Shown here piece after piece: positions 19,001 through 27,456 of a stretch of 64,000 bases of DNA (positions are counted from its first letter, which is position 1; each line of letters opens with the position of its first letter). A program made the translations under genes and the position numbers. The DNA is from Enterobacter chengduensis (lineage in GTDB: Bacteria; Pseudomonadota; Gammaproteobacteria; Enterobacterales; Enterobacteriaceae). The notes under the pieces are model-generated. The model was not told the origin of the DNA. It did not search any database and worked only from the letters and a program-made list of their open reading frames with translations. The stretch spans positions 1,364,001 through 1,428,000 of the forward strand of contig NZ_CP043318.1 in assembly GCF_001984825.2 (NCBI RefSeq). Direction: 5' to 3'.

Positions 19001-19205
19001 GCCGATGATGCTGGCGACCGGGGCGGGTGCCCAGAGCCGCCGCATCATCGGCACCACGGTCTTCAGCGGCATGCTGGTGGCGACCGTGGTGGGGATTGTG
19101 TTCATCCCCGCGCTGTTCGTGCTGTTCCAGCGCCTGCGCGAGTGGGGCCACGGCCTTACGGACTCGTCGCCCACAGCTCGCAGTGCTTCTGAACCAGAGA
19201 AATAA
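16071..19205 (+). CDS. HAE1-type RND multidrug efflux pump
   Basis: Inner-membrane proton antiporter of 1044 residues, homologous to AcrB/OqxB. It has the twelve-helix plan with two large periplasmic loops. The proton-relay aspartate pair is seen in [18 protein letters not shown] (TM4) and the TM10 lysine in [18 protein letters not shown]. The N-terminus [16 protein letters not shown] is standard. It is not AcrB, AcrD or OqxB themselves; identity within the family and substrates are not known to me. There is no outer-membrane factor gene beside it, so TolC is the probable partner. Its last 50 bp overlap the convergent ybdK. Confidence 0.92.
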   Translation: MLTFFIKRPRFAMVIALVITLLGAIALKIIPVEQYPQITPPVVNVSASWPGASSADVAEAIATPLETQLNGVDHMLYMESTSSDDGSYSLNITFAAGTDPDLAAIDVQNRVAQAVAQLPTEAQQNGVQVRKRATNLMMGVSLYSPNNTHTPLFVSNYASTQVREALSRLPGVGQVQMFGARDYSMRIWLRPDRMNALNVTTDDVAQALSEQNVQGAAGQVGTPPVFNGQQQTLTINGLGRLSQAEDFADIIIRAGEMGQLVRLKDVATIELGSRSYSSGAQLNGHDSAYLGIYPTPSANALRVADAVRAELERLSTRFPDDLVYEVKFDTTAFVAATIKEIGVSLALTMLAVVVVVSLFLQSWRATLIVAIAIPVSLVGTFAVLYTLGYSANTLSLFAIILALTMVVDDAIVVVESVETLMAEGQSRTAATALALRQIAGPVIATTLVLLAVFVPVALLPGIVGELYRQFAVTLSTAVTLSSLVALTLTPALCAMLLRPRPEKPAAIYRAFNRGLDATRSRYSRIVSLFTLRPWLALLATAGAAAVVAFSFTSMPKGFLPQEDQGYFFASVQLPEAASLERTEAVMTTARALIAKNPAVEDVIQVSGFNILNGTSASNGGFISIMLKDWSERPPLDEVMGTLQRQLLALPEATIMTFAPPTLPGLGNASGFDLRIQAQAGQSPAELERVTRGVLMKANQHPQLSRVFTTWSSSVPQLTLTVDRERAARLDVPVSRIFSSLQTAFGGTRAGDFSINNRVYHVVMQNEMQWRERAEQISELFVRSNSGERVRLSNLVTITPSVGAPFLQQYNQFPSVSVSGSAAEGVSSSTAMAVMSEILAESLPAGYDYAWSGMSYQEQQTGNQAIWIVLAAVVMAWLFLVAQYESWTLPASVMLSVLFAIGGALVWLWLAGYANDVYVQIGLVLLIALAAKNAILIVEFARARRMDGMTIADAAREGASRRFRAVMMTAVSFIIGVLPMMLATGAGAQSRRIIGTTVFSGMLVATVVGIVFIPALFVLFQRLREWGHGLTDSSPTARSASEPEK

Positions 19206-20277
19206 GCGAGCCGCCGTCGGCGATAAAGTCCCGCATGCGCTGCGCCTCGCTCTTGCCCTGCCTTAACAGCAGGGCAATTTCATTGATAGCGCTCGTCGCG
19301 CCGAGCTTCTCGGCCGACGGCGCAACCTGCTCCAGCAGCCAGGCGATATCTTCCGCCACGGTTTTGTGCTCGCCGGTATGCACGTCCGTCAGGATCCCCT
19401 CCAGCCCGTAGCGGCACGCCTGAAAACGGTTAAAACGGTACAGCAGAAAATCCCGTTCCTGATGCTTAAAGGGCCGCGCGGTCAGCAGCCAGTGCGATGT
19501 GGCCTGGATCAGCCCGGCGACGTTAATCGCGTGGCCGAGCGTCAGCGGCGTATCCATCACCCGCACCTCCACGGTACCGAAGTGCGGGCTGGGGCGGATG
19601 TCCCAGTGAAGATCCTTAATGCTGTCGATCATGCTGGTGCTGCTCAGGCGGCGGAACAGCCCCTCGAATTCCTGCCAGCTGTTGACCCACGGCATCAGGC
19701 CGTTATCCGGGAACCCCGAAAAAATATTCAGACGCGATGAGGCGAACTTCGTGTCCGTGCCCTGCATATAGGGCGACGCGGCGGCGAGGGCGATAAAGTG
19801 CGGCACAAAGCGCGACAGGCCGTGCACCAGGTAAATGGCGTCGTCCCCGGTCCGGCAGCCGACGTGCACGTGCTGGCCGAAGACCGTTGCCTGCAAAATC
19901 AGGTAGCCAAAGCGCTCCAGCGTGACGTTATAGCGCTCGTCGTCGCACACCTCCTGCCGCTGCCACTTCTGGAACGGATGCGTCCCGCCGCCGCAGATCT
20001 GGATATGCTGCTCCGCCGCCGCGCGCAGAATGCTTTGCTGCATCACCGAGAACTGCGCTGCCGCCTGGTCGATGGTCTGACACACGCCGGTGGCGATTTC
20101 GAGCATGCTTTCGGTGATGTCGTGTTTGACTTCACCGCCTTTGACGTCGTCCTTGACGGCGGCGATCAGCGCGGAGGAGTCCTGGCTCAGATCGTAGCCC
20201 GGCGGGTTAACCACCTGCAGTTCGAGCTCGATGCCGAGGGTGAACGGTTCAGAGGACTTGAAATCGGGTAAGGGCAT
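19156..20277 (-). CDS. ybdK: YbdK, carboxylate-amine ligase (GCS2 family)
   Basis: Cytoplasmic ATP-dependent ligase with weak gamma-glutamylcysteine synthetase activity in E. coli; physiological substrate unknown. The ATG at 20277 gives MPLPDF as in E. coli and has GGAG seven bases upstream; the frame continues 13 codons further without similarity. The 373 residues contain the GCS2 motifs [12 protein letters not shown] (near residue 18), [16 protein letters not shown] (near 145) and [11 protein letters not shown] (near 230). The gene ends inside the 3' end of the convergent RND pump, a compact overlap not seen in E. coli where ybdJ adjoins ybdK. Confidence 0.95.
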   Translation of the reverse strand: MPLPDFKSSEPFTLGIELELQVVNPPGYDLSQDSSALIAAVKDDVKGGEVKHDITESMLEIATGVCQTIDQAAAQFSVMQQSILRAAAEQHIQICGGGTHPFQKWQRQEVCDDERYNVTLERFGYLILQATVFGQHVHVGCRTGDDAIYLVHGLSRFVPHFIALAAASPYMQGTDTKFASSRLNIFSGFPDNGLMPWVNSWQEFEGLFRRLSSTSMIDSIKDLHWDIRPSPHFGTVEVRVMDTPLTLGHAINVAGLIQATSHWLLTARPFKHQERDFLLYRFNRFQACRYGLEGILTDVHTGEHKTVAEDIAWLLEQVAPSAEKLGATSAINEIALLLRQGKSEAQRMRDFIADGGSLISLVQKHCELWATSP

Positions 20278-20382
20278 GGCGCACTCCGTTGTCGGTTGTG
20301 TGTTGAGTATAGCCAACGGGTGTGGCGTGCTCGTCTCTGGGTGGTATAACTGATAGCAGGCTTAGCAAAAGGGGAGTGATTC

Positions 20383-21273
20383 ATGTCTGACTATCCAACC
20401 ATTGCGCTGATCGGACCGGGGGCGATTGGGACCACCATTGCCGCGGTGCTGCATGACGCGGGCCGCACGCCGCGGCTCTGCGGGCGCACCGCGCATCCTG
20501 AACTGCGTTTGCGTTACGAGGAGGGCGAAACGGTGGTGCCCGGTCCGGTATTAACCGATCCGACCGTCATCAGGCAGCCCGTGGATCTTGTTTTTATCGC
20601 GGTGAAAACTACCCAGAACGCCGACAGCGCCGGATGGCTGCGCGCCCTGTGCGATGAAAACACCGTGGTCTGCGCCCTGCAAAACGGCGTGGAGCAAAAA
20701 GCCCAGCTTGAACCTTTGGTCAACGGTGCGACGGTGCTGCCGTCGGTGGTGTGGTTCCCGGCCCAGCGCGAGCCGGATGCCTCCGTCTGGCTGCGGGCGA
20801 AGCCGCGCCTGACGCTGCCGGACGTGCCGCAGGCGCAGCGGGTGGTTGAGGCGCTTTGCGGTACGCGCTGTGACGTGGAGCTCTCGACCGATTTCGCCAC
20901 CGTCGCCTGGCGCAAGCTGCTGCAAAACGCGGTCGCCGGGCTGATGGTGCTGGCCAACCGCCGCGCCGGGATGTTCAGGCGCGAGGACATCAGCGAGCTT
21001 GCGCTGGCCTATCTGCGCGAGGGGCTTACCGTCGCCCGCGCCGAGGGGGCGAAGCTTGACGATGCGGTGGCCGGGGAGATCCTGGCGAACTTCCAGCGCG
21101 CGCCAGTGGATTTAGGCACGTCGATCCTGGCCGACCGTCAGGCGGATCGTCCGATGGAGTGGGATATCCGCAACGGCGCGATCCAGCGCTACGGGCGCAG
21201 GCACGGCATTGCGGTGCCCATCAGCGACGTGGTGGTGCCGCTGCTGGCGGCGGGGAGCGAGGGGCCGGGCTAA
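20383..21273 (+). CDS. PanE/ApbA-family oxidoreductase
   Basis: NADPH-dependent reductase related to 2-dehydropantoate 2-reductase (PanE). The 296 residues begin with a Rossmann fold (IALIGPGAIGTTIAAVLHDAG, glycines at residues 12, 14 and 17). They continue with DLVFIAVKTTQ (near 66), ALQNGVEQ (near 105) and the C-terminal helical domain with WRKLLQNAVAG, where the lysine corresponds to the catalytic lysine of PanE. The real panE lies elsewhere in enterobacteria, so the substrate of this paralogue is open. It lies just upstream of the Rhs module but there is no evidence of a functional link. Confidence 0.83.
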   Translation: MSDYPTIALIGPGAIGTTIAAVLHDAGRTPRLCGRTAHPELRLRYEEGETVVPGPVLTDPTVIRQPVDLVFIAVKTTQNADSAGWLRALCDENTVVCALQNGVEQKAQLEPLVNGATVLPSVVWFPAQREPDASVWLRAKPRLTLPDVPQAQRVVEALCGTRCDVELSTDFATVAWRKLLQNAVAGLMVLANRRAGMFRREDISELALAYLREGLTVARAEGAKLDDAVAGEILANFQRAPVDLGTSILADRQADRPMEWDIRNGAIQRYGRRHGIAVPISDVVVPLLAAGSEGPG

Positions 21274-21389
21274 CGGCGGCTGTTTTTCCGTTCGGCGAGG
21301 GCTGGCGTGAGGCAATAATCTGGGGATAGTCAGCCTTAAACACATATGCGAAACTTACCGCTTCTGAAAAATGTGGTGGGACCCGCTCA

Positions 21390-21827
21390 ATGTCAGAACC
21401 AACTTCGCAGTGCCTTTTCAGTGAAGGACTGATCGCTTTTCCTGAAGGTTATCAGGATCGTACCGTCAACGTCTTCGCGCCGCCCGCAGCGGACGCGCCG
21501 GCGTTTAACCTCTCCCGCGATGCCCTCAACCCCGGCGAAGCGCTTTCCGCGTATATCGATCGCCAGCTCGCCCTGATGGAAAAACACATCAAGGGCTGGA
21601 AGCAGGGTGAGCGCAGCGCAGCGACCCTGGGCGACGGCCTTTTGCAGGGTGAAACCGTCCATGCGAGCTACCTGCGCGACGGAAAACGCATCTGGCAGCA
21701 GCAGGCCGTATTTAACGTCGAGAACGATAAAATTCTGGTGTTCACCATGACCTGCACCCGCGCGCTGGGCGATGCCGACCGCGCGCTGTTTGGCGATCTT
21801 CTCAGGAGCTTTCGCTTCCACCATTAA
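21390..21827 (+). CDS. T6SS effector-associated (Eag) chaperone, DcrB/DUF1795 family
   Basis: Small cytoplasmic protein (145 residues) of the DUF1795/DcrB fold. Members next to PAAR-Rhs genes are Eag chaperones: dimers that hold the N-terminal transmembrane helices of the effector and help load it on VgrG. Matching features are the N-terminal FSEGLIAFPEGYQDRTVNVF, the central helix with ALSAYIDRQLALMEKHIKGW and the closing strand of hydrophobic residues. It ends 17 bp before the Rhs gene, which has the expected paired N-terminal hydrophobic segments. GGTGGGA precedes the ATG. Confidence 0.88.
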   Translation: MSEPTSQCLFSEGLIAFPEGYQDRTVNVFAPPAADAPAFNLSRDALNPGEALSAYIDRQLALMEKHIKGWKQGERSAATLGDGLLQGETVHASYLRDGKRIWQQQAVFNVENDKILVFTMTCTRALGDADRALFGDLLRSFRFHH

Positions 21828-21844
21828 CATCAGGGACCGTTGTT

Positions 21845-24800
21845 ATGTTTGAAGCTGCACGCGTAGGTGATGATATCGGCCACTCCGGTGCGCTGGCCGG
21901 GATGATTGCCGGAACGATTGTCGGCGGCCTGATTGCCGCCGCCGGGGGCATCCTGGCGGGGGCAATGTTTATTGCCGGACTCGGCGCATCCTGCCTTGGC
22001 GTGGGCGTCCTGCTCGTCGGCGCGAGCCTGGCCGTGGGCTACTACACCGGGGAGCTGGCGACCGCCGCCCGCGACGGCATCGCGGACGCCGGGGCATCCA
22101 GCATGACGAAGAAAGGCGTCATCACCTCCGGCTCGCCCAACGTGTTTATCAACGGTAAACCCGCCGCCATGGCCACGGACAGCGCGGTGAAGTGCTCTGA
22201 CGACGGCTCGCAGCAGATGGCCGAAGGCTCCTCGCGTGTTTCCATTAACGGCCTGCCTGCGGCCCGCATCGGGGATCGCACCACCTGCGACGCGAAGGTG
22301 ATGACCGGTTCGGACAACGTCATTATCGGCGGCGATCCGCAGCAGACCCTGCCCATTCAGCCTGAAGTCCCCGAGTGGCTGTATAAAGTCTCCGACCTTA
22401 CCCTGCTGTTCGCCGGGCTGATTGGCGGGTGGGGCGGTGCCGCCGGCAAAGTCGGGGCGCTCTCTAAGCTGCTGGGAAAAATCCCTGGTATCAACAAGCT
22501 GGCCCGTATCGCCTGCCGCGCCGGCACGCTGATGACCGGCGTGGCCGCCGCGGGGATCATCGCCCGCCCGGTGGATATCGTCAGCGGACAGAAGTTTCTC
22601 AGCGGGGATGATGAACTCGATTTCGTTCTGCCTTCCCGTCTTCCGGTGCGCTGGCAGCGCTACTGGCGCAGCGGCAACCCCGGCGACAGCGTGCTGGGCC
22701 GCGGCTGGAGCCTGTTCTGGGAAAGCCGCCTGGAGCCTTATCAGGACGGCCTGGCGTGGCGCGCGCCGTCCGGCGATTACGTCGCCTTCCCGAAGGTCCC
22801 AAAAGGGATGCGCACCTACTGTGAAAGCGAAAAGAACTGGCTTGAACATCACTCTGACGGCAGCTGGTCGGTGTATGATGTCAGCGGCGAGCGCTGGCAC
22901 TATGCGCCGCTTAAGGATGATGCCCCGTCGCTGCTCCAGCGCATCTCTGAACCCTGCGGCAACGAGATCCTCTTCGAGTGGAATGCGGATAATACCCTGC
23001 ATGCCCTGACCGACAGCGCGGGCCAGCGCGTGGTCTGCCGCTACGACCGCGACAGGCTCGTCGGCGCCTGGCTGGATGACGAGATCTGCCTGGTCAGTTA
23101 CGCTTATGATGAACAGCGCCAGCTGGTCTGTGTGACCGGCCGGGGCGGTAGCGTGCGCCGACGCTTCCGCTGGCAGGACGGGCTGATGAGCGCCCATGAG
23201 GACGCCAACGGCCTGCTGAGCGAATACCGATGGCAGGAGATTGACGGCCTGCCGCGCGTGGTCGGCTTCCGCCACAGCGGCGGCGAACGGCTGACGTTCG
23301 AATACGATTTTGATAACGGCACCCGCCGCGCGACCCGCGAAGACGGCGCGCAGGCGCACTGGCTGGTGGACGACGACGACAACGTCGCGCGCTTCACGGA
23401 TTACGACGGTCGCCAGACGACCTTTGTCTACCGCGACGGCGAGCTCTGCGACGTCATCCTGCCGGGCGGGGCGATGCGCCGCAGCGCGTGGGACAAATAC
23501 GGCCGCATGACCAGCGAGACGGACCCGGCGGGCCGCCGCACGGAGTATCACTGGTATCGTCTGACCGACCGCATCACCCGCACGGTCTACCCGGACGGCA
23601 CCTCATCGCAGGCCGTGTACGACCTTCGCGGTCGCCTGCTGTCGGAGACGGATCCGGCCGGTAATGCCACCGCGTATCGCTATCCCGACGATCTTGAAAA
23701 CCTGCCGGAGAGCATTACCGACGCCATCGGCGGCGTGGTGCGCCTGGTCTGGAACCACCAGGGGCTGCTGACGCAGCGCACCGACTGCTCCGGCAGCGTG
23801 ACCCGCTTCACCTACGACCGCTTCGGGCAGCTGATTGCCAGCGAGGATGCGGAAGGGAACATCACGCGCCGGGAGTGGGGCCGTGCCGGGCTGCTGAGCG
23901 CCGTGATCCACCCGGACGGCAGCCGCGAGTCGCTGGTGTGGAACGAACGCGGCCAGCTTACGGGCTGGCGCGACCCGCTGGAAAGCGAGGTGAGCTGGGC
24001 CTATAACGCGCTCGGCCTCCCGGTCAGCCTCACCGACCGTATTGGCCGCGTGCGCCAGTGGCGCTACGACCCGCGCGGTAACCTGCTGCGGCTCGATAAC
24101 GGCAACGGGGCGGAATACCGCTTCACCTACGACGCCGTGGGCCGCCCGCTCAGCGAAACGCGCCCGGACGAGACCGTGCGCCATATGGAATGGGACGCGC
24201 GAGGGTTCCTCTGCGCGCTCGAAGAAAACGGCAGGCCTGCCGCCGACGGCGGCATCGCCCGTCGCGTCCAGCAGTTCAGCTATGACGACAGCGGGCTGCT
24301 GATCGGGCGCACTCAGCGCCACGCGGAGTACCGCTACTTCCGCGACCTGAGCGGCCAGATCGCCCGCATCCGCCGTACGCCGACGGCCGAAGGCGTTGCC
24401 CTGGGTATCGAAAGCGATGAGATCGCTTACCGCCACGACGCAGCCGGGCGCGTGCTGAGCGAGTCCGGCATTAACGGCGAGGTGTGCTACGAATGGGATG
24501 CCCTGAGCAACCTGACCGGCCTGACGCTGCCCGGCGAGCAAAAGCTGGCCTGGCTGCACTATGGCTCCGGCCACGTCAGCGCCATCCGCTTCGGGCAGCA
24601 GCTGGTGACCGAGTTCACCCGCGACCGCCTGCACCGCGAGGTGCGCCGCACCCAGGGCGCGCGCGAGCAGTTCCGTCAGTATGACAGCCTGGGCAGACGA
24701 ACCCTGCAGCGCAGCGAGCTGAACACGGACGTGGCCCTGCCGGAGCAGACGCTACTGGAACGCCTGTATCGCTACACCGCGCGCGGCGAGCTTTCCGGCG

Positions 24801-26044
24801 TCAGCGACACCCTGCGAGGTGAGGTGGATTACGGCTACGACGCCGAAGGGCGTCTGCTGAAGCACTACGAGGCCCGCCAGGGGTACAGCCGCGCGCAGTT
24901 CAGCTATGACGCCGCGGATAATCTCGCCGCCAGTGACGATCCGGCACCGGTCACGGATAACCGCCTGCAGCACTGGCAGGCGCTGTTTATGAAGTACGAC
25001 CACTGGGGCAACCTGGTCAGCCGCCGCAACGGGCTGTATGAACAGCATTATGCCTATGATGCCGAGAATCGGTTGGTATCCGCCCGCGGAACCGGGCCGG
25101 AAGGGCGGTTTAAGGCGAGTTATCACTACGACGCGCTGGGCCGCCGCACGCGCAAAACCGTCACCACGACGCACGGCACCACCGAGACCCGCTTCCTGTG
25201 GCAAGGCTATCGCCTGCTGCAGGAGCAGCAGGAGAGCAGGCTGTGCAGCACGTATATTTACGACCCGAATGAAGCCTGGGGCCCGCTGGCGCGGGTGGAT
25301 CACCTTCATGACCAGAGCAGCGGTGAGATTTACTGGTTCAACACCGACCTGAACGGCGCGCCGCTGGAGGTGACCGACGAGCGCGGAGCGGTGCGCTGGA
25401 GCGGCCAGTACGGCAGCTTTGGCGAGGTGCGCCATCAGAGCGAAGGGTTCTCACGGGTTGTGAATCGCTCGGCAATGGCGCGCCAGCCGCTTCGCTATGC
25501 CGGGCAGTACGCTGACGGTGAAACGGGGCTGCACTATAACCTGTTCCGCTACTACGACCCGCAGGTCGGGCGGTTTATTGTGCAGGATCCGATTGGGCTG
25601 AATGGCGGGTGGAACCTTTATCAGTATGCGCCGAATCCGTTGGGGTGGATTGATCCGCTTGGGTTGTCATTTGGCACTGGCAAAGGCACTCATACCGCCC
25701 ATGCAACGCTTTTTGACAGTGAGGGTAATGTCAAAGCTCAAGGTATTTGGCAGAGCGGTAACATGACTCCAGAGGAAAAAGCTTTAGGCTTCCCACAGAG
25801 TTCCCTGGCAACACACACGGAAGCAAGAATCACCAGAGAACTTGACCAAATAGCGTCGCCTGGGGATAAACTGGTAATCGATGGACAGTATCCACCGTGT
25901 ACATCATGTCGTGGTAAGATGAACACCTTTAAATTGAATACTGGCGCAGATGTCGTCTACAACTGGCCTTCCGACACTGGTCAGATTAATGAATGGCAGG
26001 CTTCTGGTAAAAAATCAGCTAGGCGAAAAAACTGCTCAGGATGA
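21845..26044 (+). CDS. PAAR-Rhs T6SS effector with C-terminal deaminase-fold toxin
   Basis: Predicted type VI secretion effector of 1399 residues. Order: hydrophobic helices at about 17-66, PAAR spike domain at about 80-165 (ASSMTKKGVITSGSPNVFIN onward), a second hydrophobic region at about 183-240, and the RHS/YD-repeat shell at about 245-1235. The conserved RHS core ends QDPIGLNGGWNLYQYAPNPL and then DPLGL at residue 1274. The variable tip (1275-1399, from base 25667) is AT-richer and carries H1324-T-E1326 and C1352-T-S-C1355, the H-x-E and P-C-x-x-C zinc and catalytic signature of the cytidine-deaminase superfamily. It most resembles the Pput_2613-like toxin family. The RHS core self-cleavage site should release the tip. 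Target (DNA, RNA or nucleotide) is not known. Confidence 0.9.
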   Translation: MFEAARVGDDIGHSGALAGMIAGTIVGGLIAAAGGILAGAMFIAGLGASCLGVGVLLVGASLAVGYYTGELATAARDGIADAGASSMTKKGVITSGSPNVFINGKPAAMATDSAVKCSDDGSQQMAEGSSRVSINGLPAARIGDRTTCDAKVMTGSDNVIIGGDPQQTLPIQPEVPEWLYKVSDLTLLFAGLIGGWGGAAGKVGALSKLLGKIPGINKLARIACRAGTLMTGVAAAGIIARPVDIVSGQKFLSGDDELDFVLPSRLPVRWQRYWRSGNPGDSVLGRGWSLFWESRLEPYQDGLAWRAPSGDYVAFPKVPKGMRTYCESEKNWLEHHSDGSWSVYDVSGERWHYAPLKDDAPSLLQRISEPCGNEILFEWNADNTLHALTDSAGQRVVCRYDRDRLVGAWLDDEICLVSYAYDEQRQLVCVTGRGGSVRRRFRWQDGLMSAHEDANGLLSEYRWQEIDGLPRVVGFRHSGGERLTFEYDFDNGTRRATREDGAQAHWLVDDDDNVARFTDYDGRQTTFVYRDGELCDVILPGGAMRRSAWDKYGRMTSETDPAGRRTEYHWYRLTDRITRTVYPDGTSSQAVYDLRGRLLSETDPAGNATAYRYPDDLENLPESITDAIGGVVRLVWNHQGLLTQRTDCSGSVTRFTYDRFGQLIASEDAEGNITRREWGRAGLLSAVIHPDGSRESLVWNERGQLTGWRDPLESEVSWAYNALGLPVSLTDRIGRVRQWRYDPRGNLLRLDNGNGAEYRFTYDAVGRPLSETRPDETVRHMEWDARGFLCALEENGRPAADGGIARRVQQFSYDDSGLLIGRTQRHAEYRYFRDLSGQIARIRRTPTAEGVALGIESDEIAYRHDAAGRVLSESGINGEVCYEWDALSNLTGLTLPGEQKLAWLHYGSGHVSAIRFGQQLVTEFTRDRLHREVRRTQGAREQFRQYDSLGRRTLQRSELNTDVALPEQTLLERLYRYTARGELSGVSDTLRGEVDYGYDAEGRLLKHYEARQGYSRAQFSYDAADNLAASDDPAPVTDNRLQHWQALFMKYDHWGNLVSRRNGLYEQHYAYDAENRLVSARGTGPEGRFKASYHYDALGRRTRKTVTTTHGTTETRFLWQGYRLLQEQQESRLCSTYIYDPNEAWGPLARVDHLHDQSSGEIYWFNTDLNGAPLEVTDERGAVRWSGQYGSFGEVRHQSEGFSRVVNRSAMARQPLRYAGQYADGETGLHYNLFRYYDPQVGRFIVQDPIGLNGGWNLYQYAPNPLGWIDPLGLSFGTGKGTHTAHATLFDSEGNVKAQGIWQSGNMTPEEKALGFPQSSLATHTEARITRELDQIASPGDKLVIDGQYPPCTSCRGKMNTFKLNTGADVVYNWPSDTGQINEWQASGKKSARRKNCSG

Positions 26045-26053
26045 GGATAGCGA

Positions 26054-26431
26054 ATGCGTAATGTTAGAAAATTTGCTGCAACATACATCAATTGCACTGA
26101 AGAAGATGATGTTCTTACCATTGGGGTAGGAGATGACGACTATGATCCTAAAAACTTTATCATTATCGGACGATTCGATGAGGATGAGTTACCAGTTAAT
26201 GAATGTATTGGATTCCAGAGTGAGTCAACGGAATATGAGTTAACAGACTCTATTCGTTCCGTTCAACTCACAGATGACAAACTTGTGATCGTGCTTAATG
26301 ATGATGCCGCAAAAAAAATTGGCATCAGCGAATATCACGTGGTCATTCCTGCTGCAAAAGATTCTAAATCGCTTGCAAAGTATTTAAGGGAAATGTTTGA
26401 TGGCAGTGATGTGCCGCTACAATTACCGTAA
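26054..26431 (+). CDS. Putative immunity protein for the Rhs deaminase toxin
   Basis: Acidic cytoplasmic protein of 125 residues, without signal peptide or membrane helix, starting nine bases after the rhs stop codon with its own AGGATAG ribosome site. Position, size, acidity (many D and E, for example EEDDVLTIGVGDDDYD) and low GC are those of cognate immunity genes in polymorphic toxin systems. I cannot assign it firmly to a named Imm family. By analogy it should bind and block the deaminase active site; this is inferred from context alone. Confidence 0.75.
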   Translation: MRNVRKFAATYINCTEEDDVLTIGVGDDDYDPKNFIIIGRFDEDELPVNECIGFQSESTEYELTDSIRSVQLTDDKLVIVLNDDAAKKIGISEYHVVIPAAKDSKSLAKYLREMFDGSDVPLQLP

Positions 26432-26436
26432 GGGTT

Positions 26437-26453
26437 TAGCCACTAAATGGCTA
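26437..26453 (+). terminator. Weak hairpin after the immunity gene
   Basis: TAGCCA and TGGCTA arms around a 5-nt loop, 6 bp after the stop codon at 26431. Without a T-tract it is only a possible terminator. The remaining bases up to 26587 show no gene. Confidence 0.3.
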
Positions 26454-26587
26454 TCTTAGCACCCGTTCTTTAAAATCATGCAGGCGAGCCATTTCGAGTA
26501 GAGTGCATATGTGTTGAGCCAACGTTTAACGGCGAATAGGATTGCTACGTCACTTTTTTCTTAATAAATAGAAATATGCCATCCTAA

Positions 26588-27007
26588 TCATTTCCCCACA
26601 AATGCACTTACCGACACGCCAAAACGCTTCGCCAACGCTCGCATATGATCCAGCGTTAACGTGCGCTGTCCGTTGAGGATTCGACTCACCAGAGACTTCT
26701 TGCCTATTTCGTTTTCGAAATCGCTCTGAGTGAGTTGATACTGATCCATCAGCGTTCTCAGCAGCGCAACGCCTGACGGAATGCTGGCAACACGTGCGTT
26801 AAATTCTGCAAACTCCGGAGACTCGTTTTCATATTTATCGATTTTCGCAGTGAACATCTCTACCAGCGGGCTATCGGGGTCATGCTCAATCAGATATTCC
26901 ACCAATCCCAGAGCATCCTCGTAATCTTGACGTGACGGGCTTGAACCCAGGAAAGGGAGCTCGCTTGTCAGATCGTTTGACGCTTTGATGGCTGCCGCAT
27001 AGTTCAT
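26588..27007 (-). CDS. higA: HigA-family antitoxin
   Basis: Type II antitoxin and autorepressor of 139 residues. The N-terminal half is the helical HigA region (SELPFLGSSPSRQDYEDAL and FAEFNARVASIPSGVALLRT). The C-terminal half is an XRE helix-turn-helix (LTQSDFENEIGKKSLVSRIL then LNGQRTLTLDHMRALAKRFG). It closely follows the architecture of E. coli HigA (YgjM, 138 residues). The start codon overlaps the stop codon of the upstream higB remnant as ATGA, the standard higBA coupling. The frame is intact although its toxin is dead, and two palindromes suited to HigA binding remain upstream. Confidence 0.9.
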   Translation of the reverse strand: MNYAAAIKASNDLTSELPFLGSSPSRQDYEDALGLVEYLIEHDPDSPLVEMFTAKIDKYENESPEFAEFNARVASIPSGVALLRTLMDQYQLTQSDFENEIGKKSLVSRILNGQRTLTLDHMRALAKRFGVSVSAFVGK

Positions 27008-27314
27008 TCTTTCGTTCTCCGGTAGAGGTCCGTGAGCTTGTCATGCTCTGCGTGAGTGTTGAGATGTTTGATGAAGCTCATTCCACGCTCAAAATCAGCA
27101 AAAATATCATTCTTAAATGCCCGCCACCCACGTCAACGACCCATCATTTTTACCGGTATTTCATTCTGTCCAGGCTGGGGAAGCGCTTTCGCATATCGTC
27201 TGGTGACGGATAATGCTCCTTTTTTAGTACCCGCTAAAGATCGTCCAAGGCGAGTGCTTGATTGGGAAAGTGTCTGGTCGCTGTGTAGAAAGGCGCTCTT
27301 GAGACTACGTGCAT
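27004..27314 (-). pseudogene. higB: HigB toxin pseudogene
   Basis: Remnant of a HigB-type mRNA interferase. Reading from ATG at 27314 gives MHVVSRAPFYTATRHFPNQA, then an in-frame TAG (27234-27236). The frame continues RVLKKEHYPSPDDMRKRFPS up to KYR and is then broken by TAA (27150-27152) and TGA (27144-27146), followed by WVVDVGGGHLRMIF. A one-base deletion in a run of T near 27105 shifts the frame, after which FERGMSFIKHLNTHAEHDKL and the natural stop overlapping higA are readable. Restored, it would be about 103 residues, full HigB length. Three stops and one frameshift exclude a functional toxin. Confidence 0.88.
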
Positions 27315-27325
27315 CCATGCCCCTT

Positions 27326-27342
27326 GTTTCCAGGTTGGAAAC
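27326..27342. promoter_or_regulatory. Putative HigA operator, copy 1
   Basis: GTTTCCA-N3-TGGAAAC, a perfect 7-bp inverted repeat 12 bp upstream of the higB start. Its position and form suit autoregulation by the HigA helix-turn-helix dimer. Confidence 0.65.
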
Positions 27343-27363
27343 ATTTTGGATGGTGGTTGGTAA

Positions 27364-27380
27364 GTTTACAATGTGGAAAC
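27364..27380. promoter_or_regulatory. Putative HigA operator, copy 2
   Basis: GTTTACA-N3-TGGAAAC, the same palindrome with one mismatched pair, centred 38 bp from copy 1. Paired operators flanking a promoter are common in toxin-antitoxin loci. Confidence 0.6.
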
Positions 27381-27456
27381 TGTTATGGGCTGCACTTTCC
27401 ACATCCTAGTGATAACGGCGCTCAAGTATTGAGTGCGCATACTTTAAGAGGTAGTG

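Noticed and set aside
21830..23551. 573-residue open frame opposite the rhs gene
   Set aside because: Composition is that of antisense high-GC coding DNA; the rhs reading frame explains the region completely.
21845..26044. Interpretation of the rhs gene as a non-secreted Rhs accessory element
   Set aside because: The N-terminal hydrophobic pair, PAAR domain and preceding Eag chaperone point to a T6SS effector.
27133..27402. 89-residue minus-strand open frame in the higB region
   Set aside because: It runs out of frame with the recognisable HigB remnant and includes promoter DNA; the pseudogene interpretation fits better.
27056..27409. 117-residue plus-strand open frame across the higB region
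   Set aside because: Antisense to the HigB pseudogene and its operators; no ribosome site or similarity.
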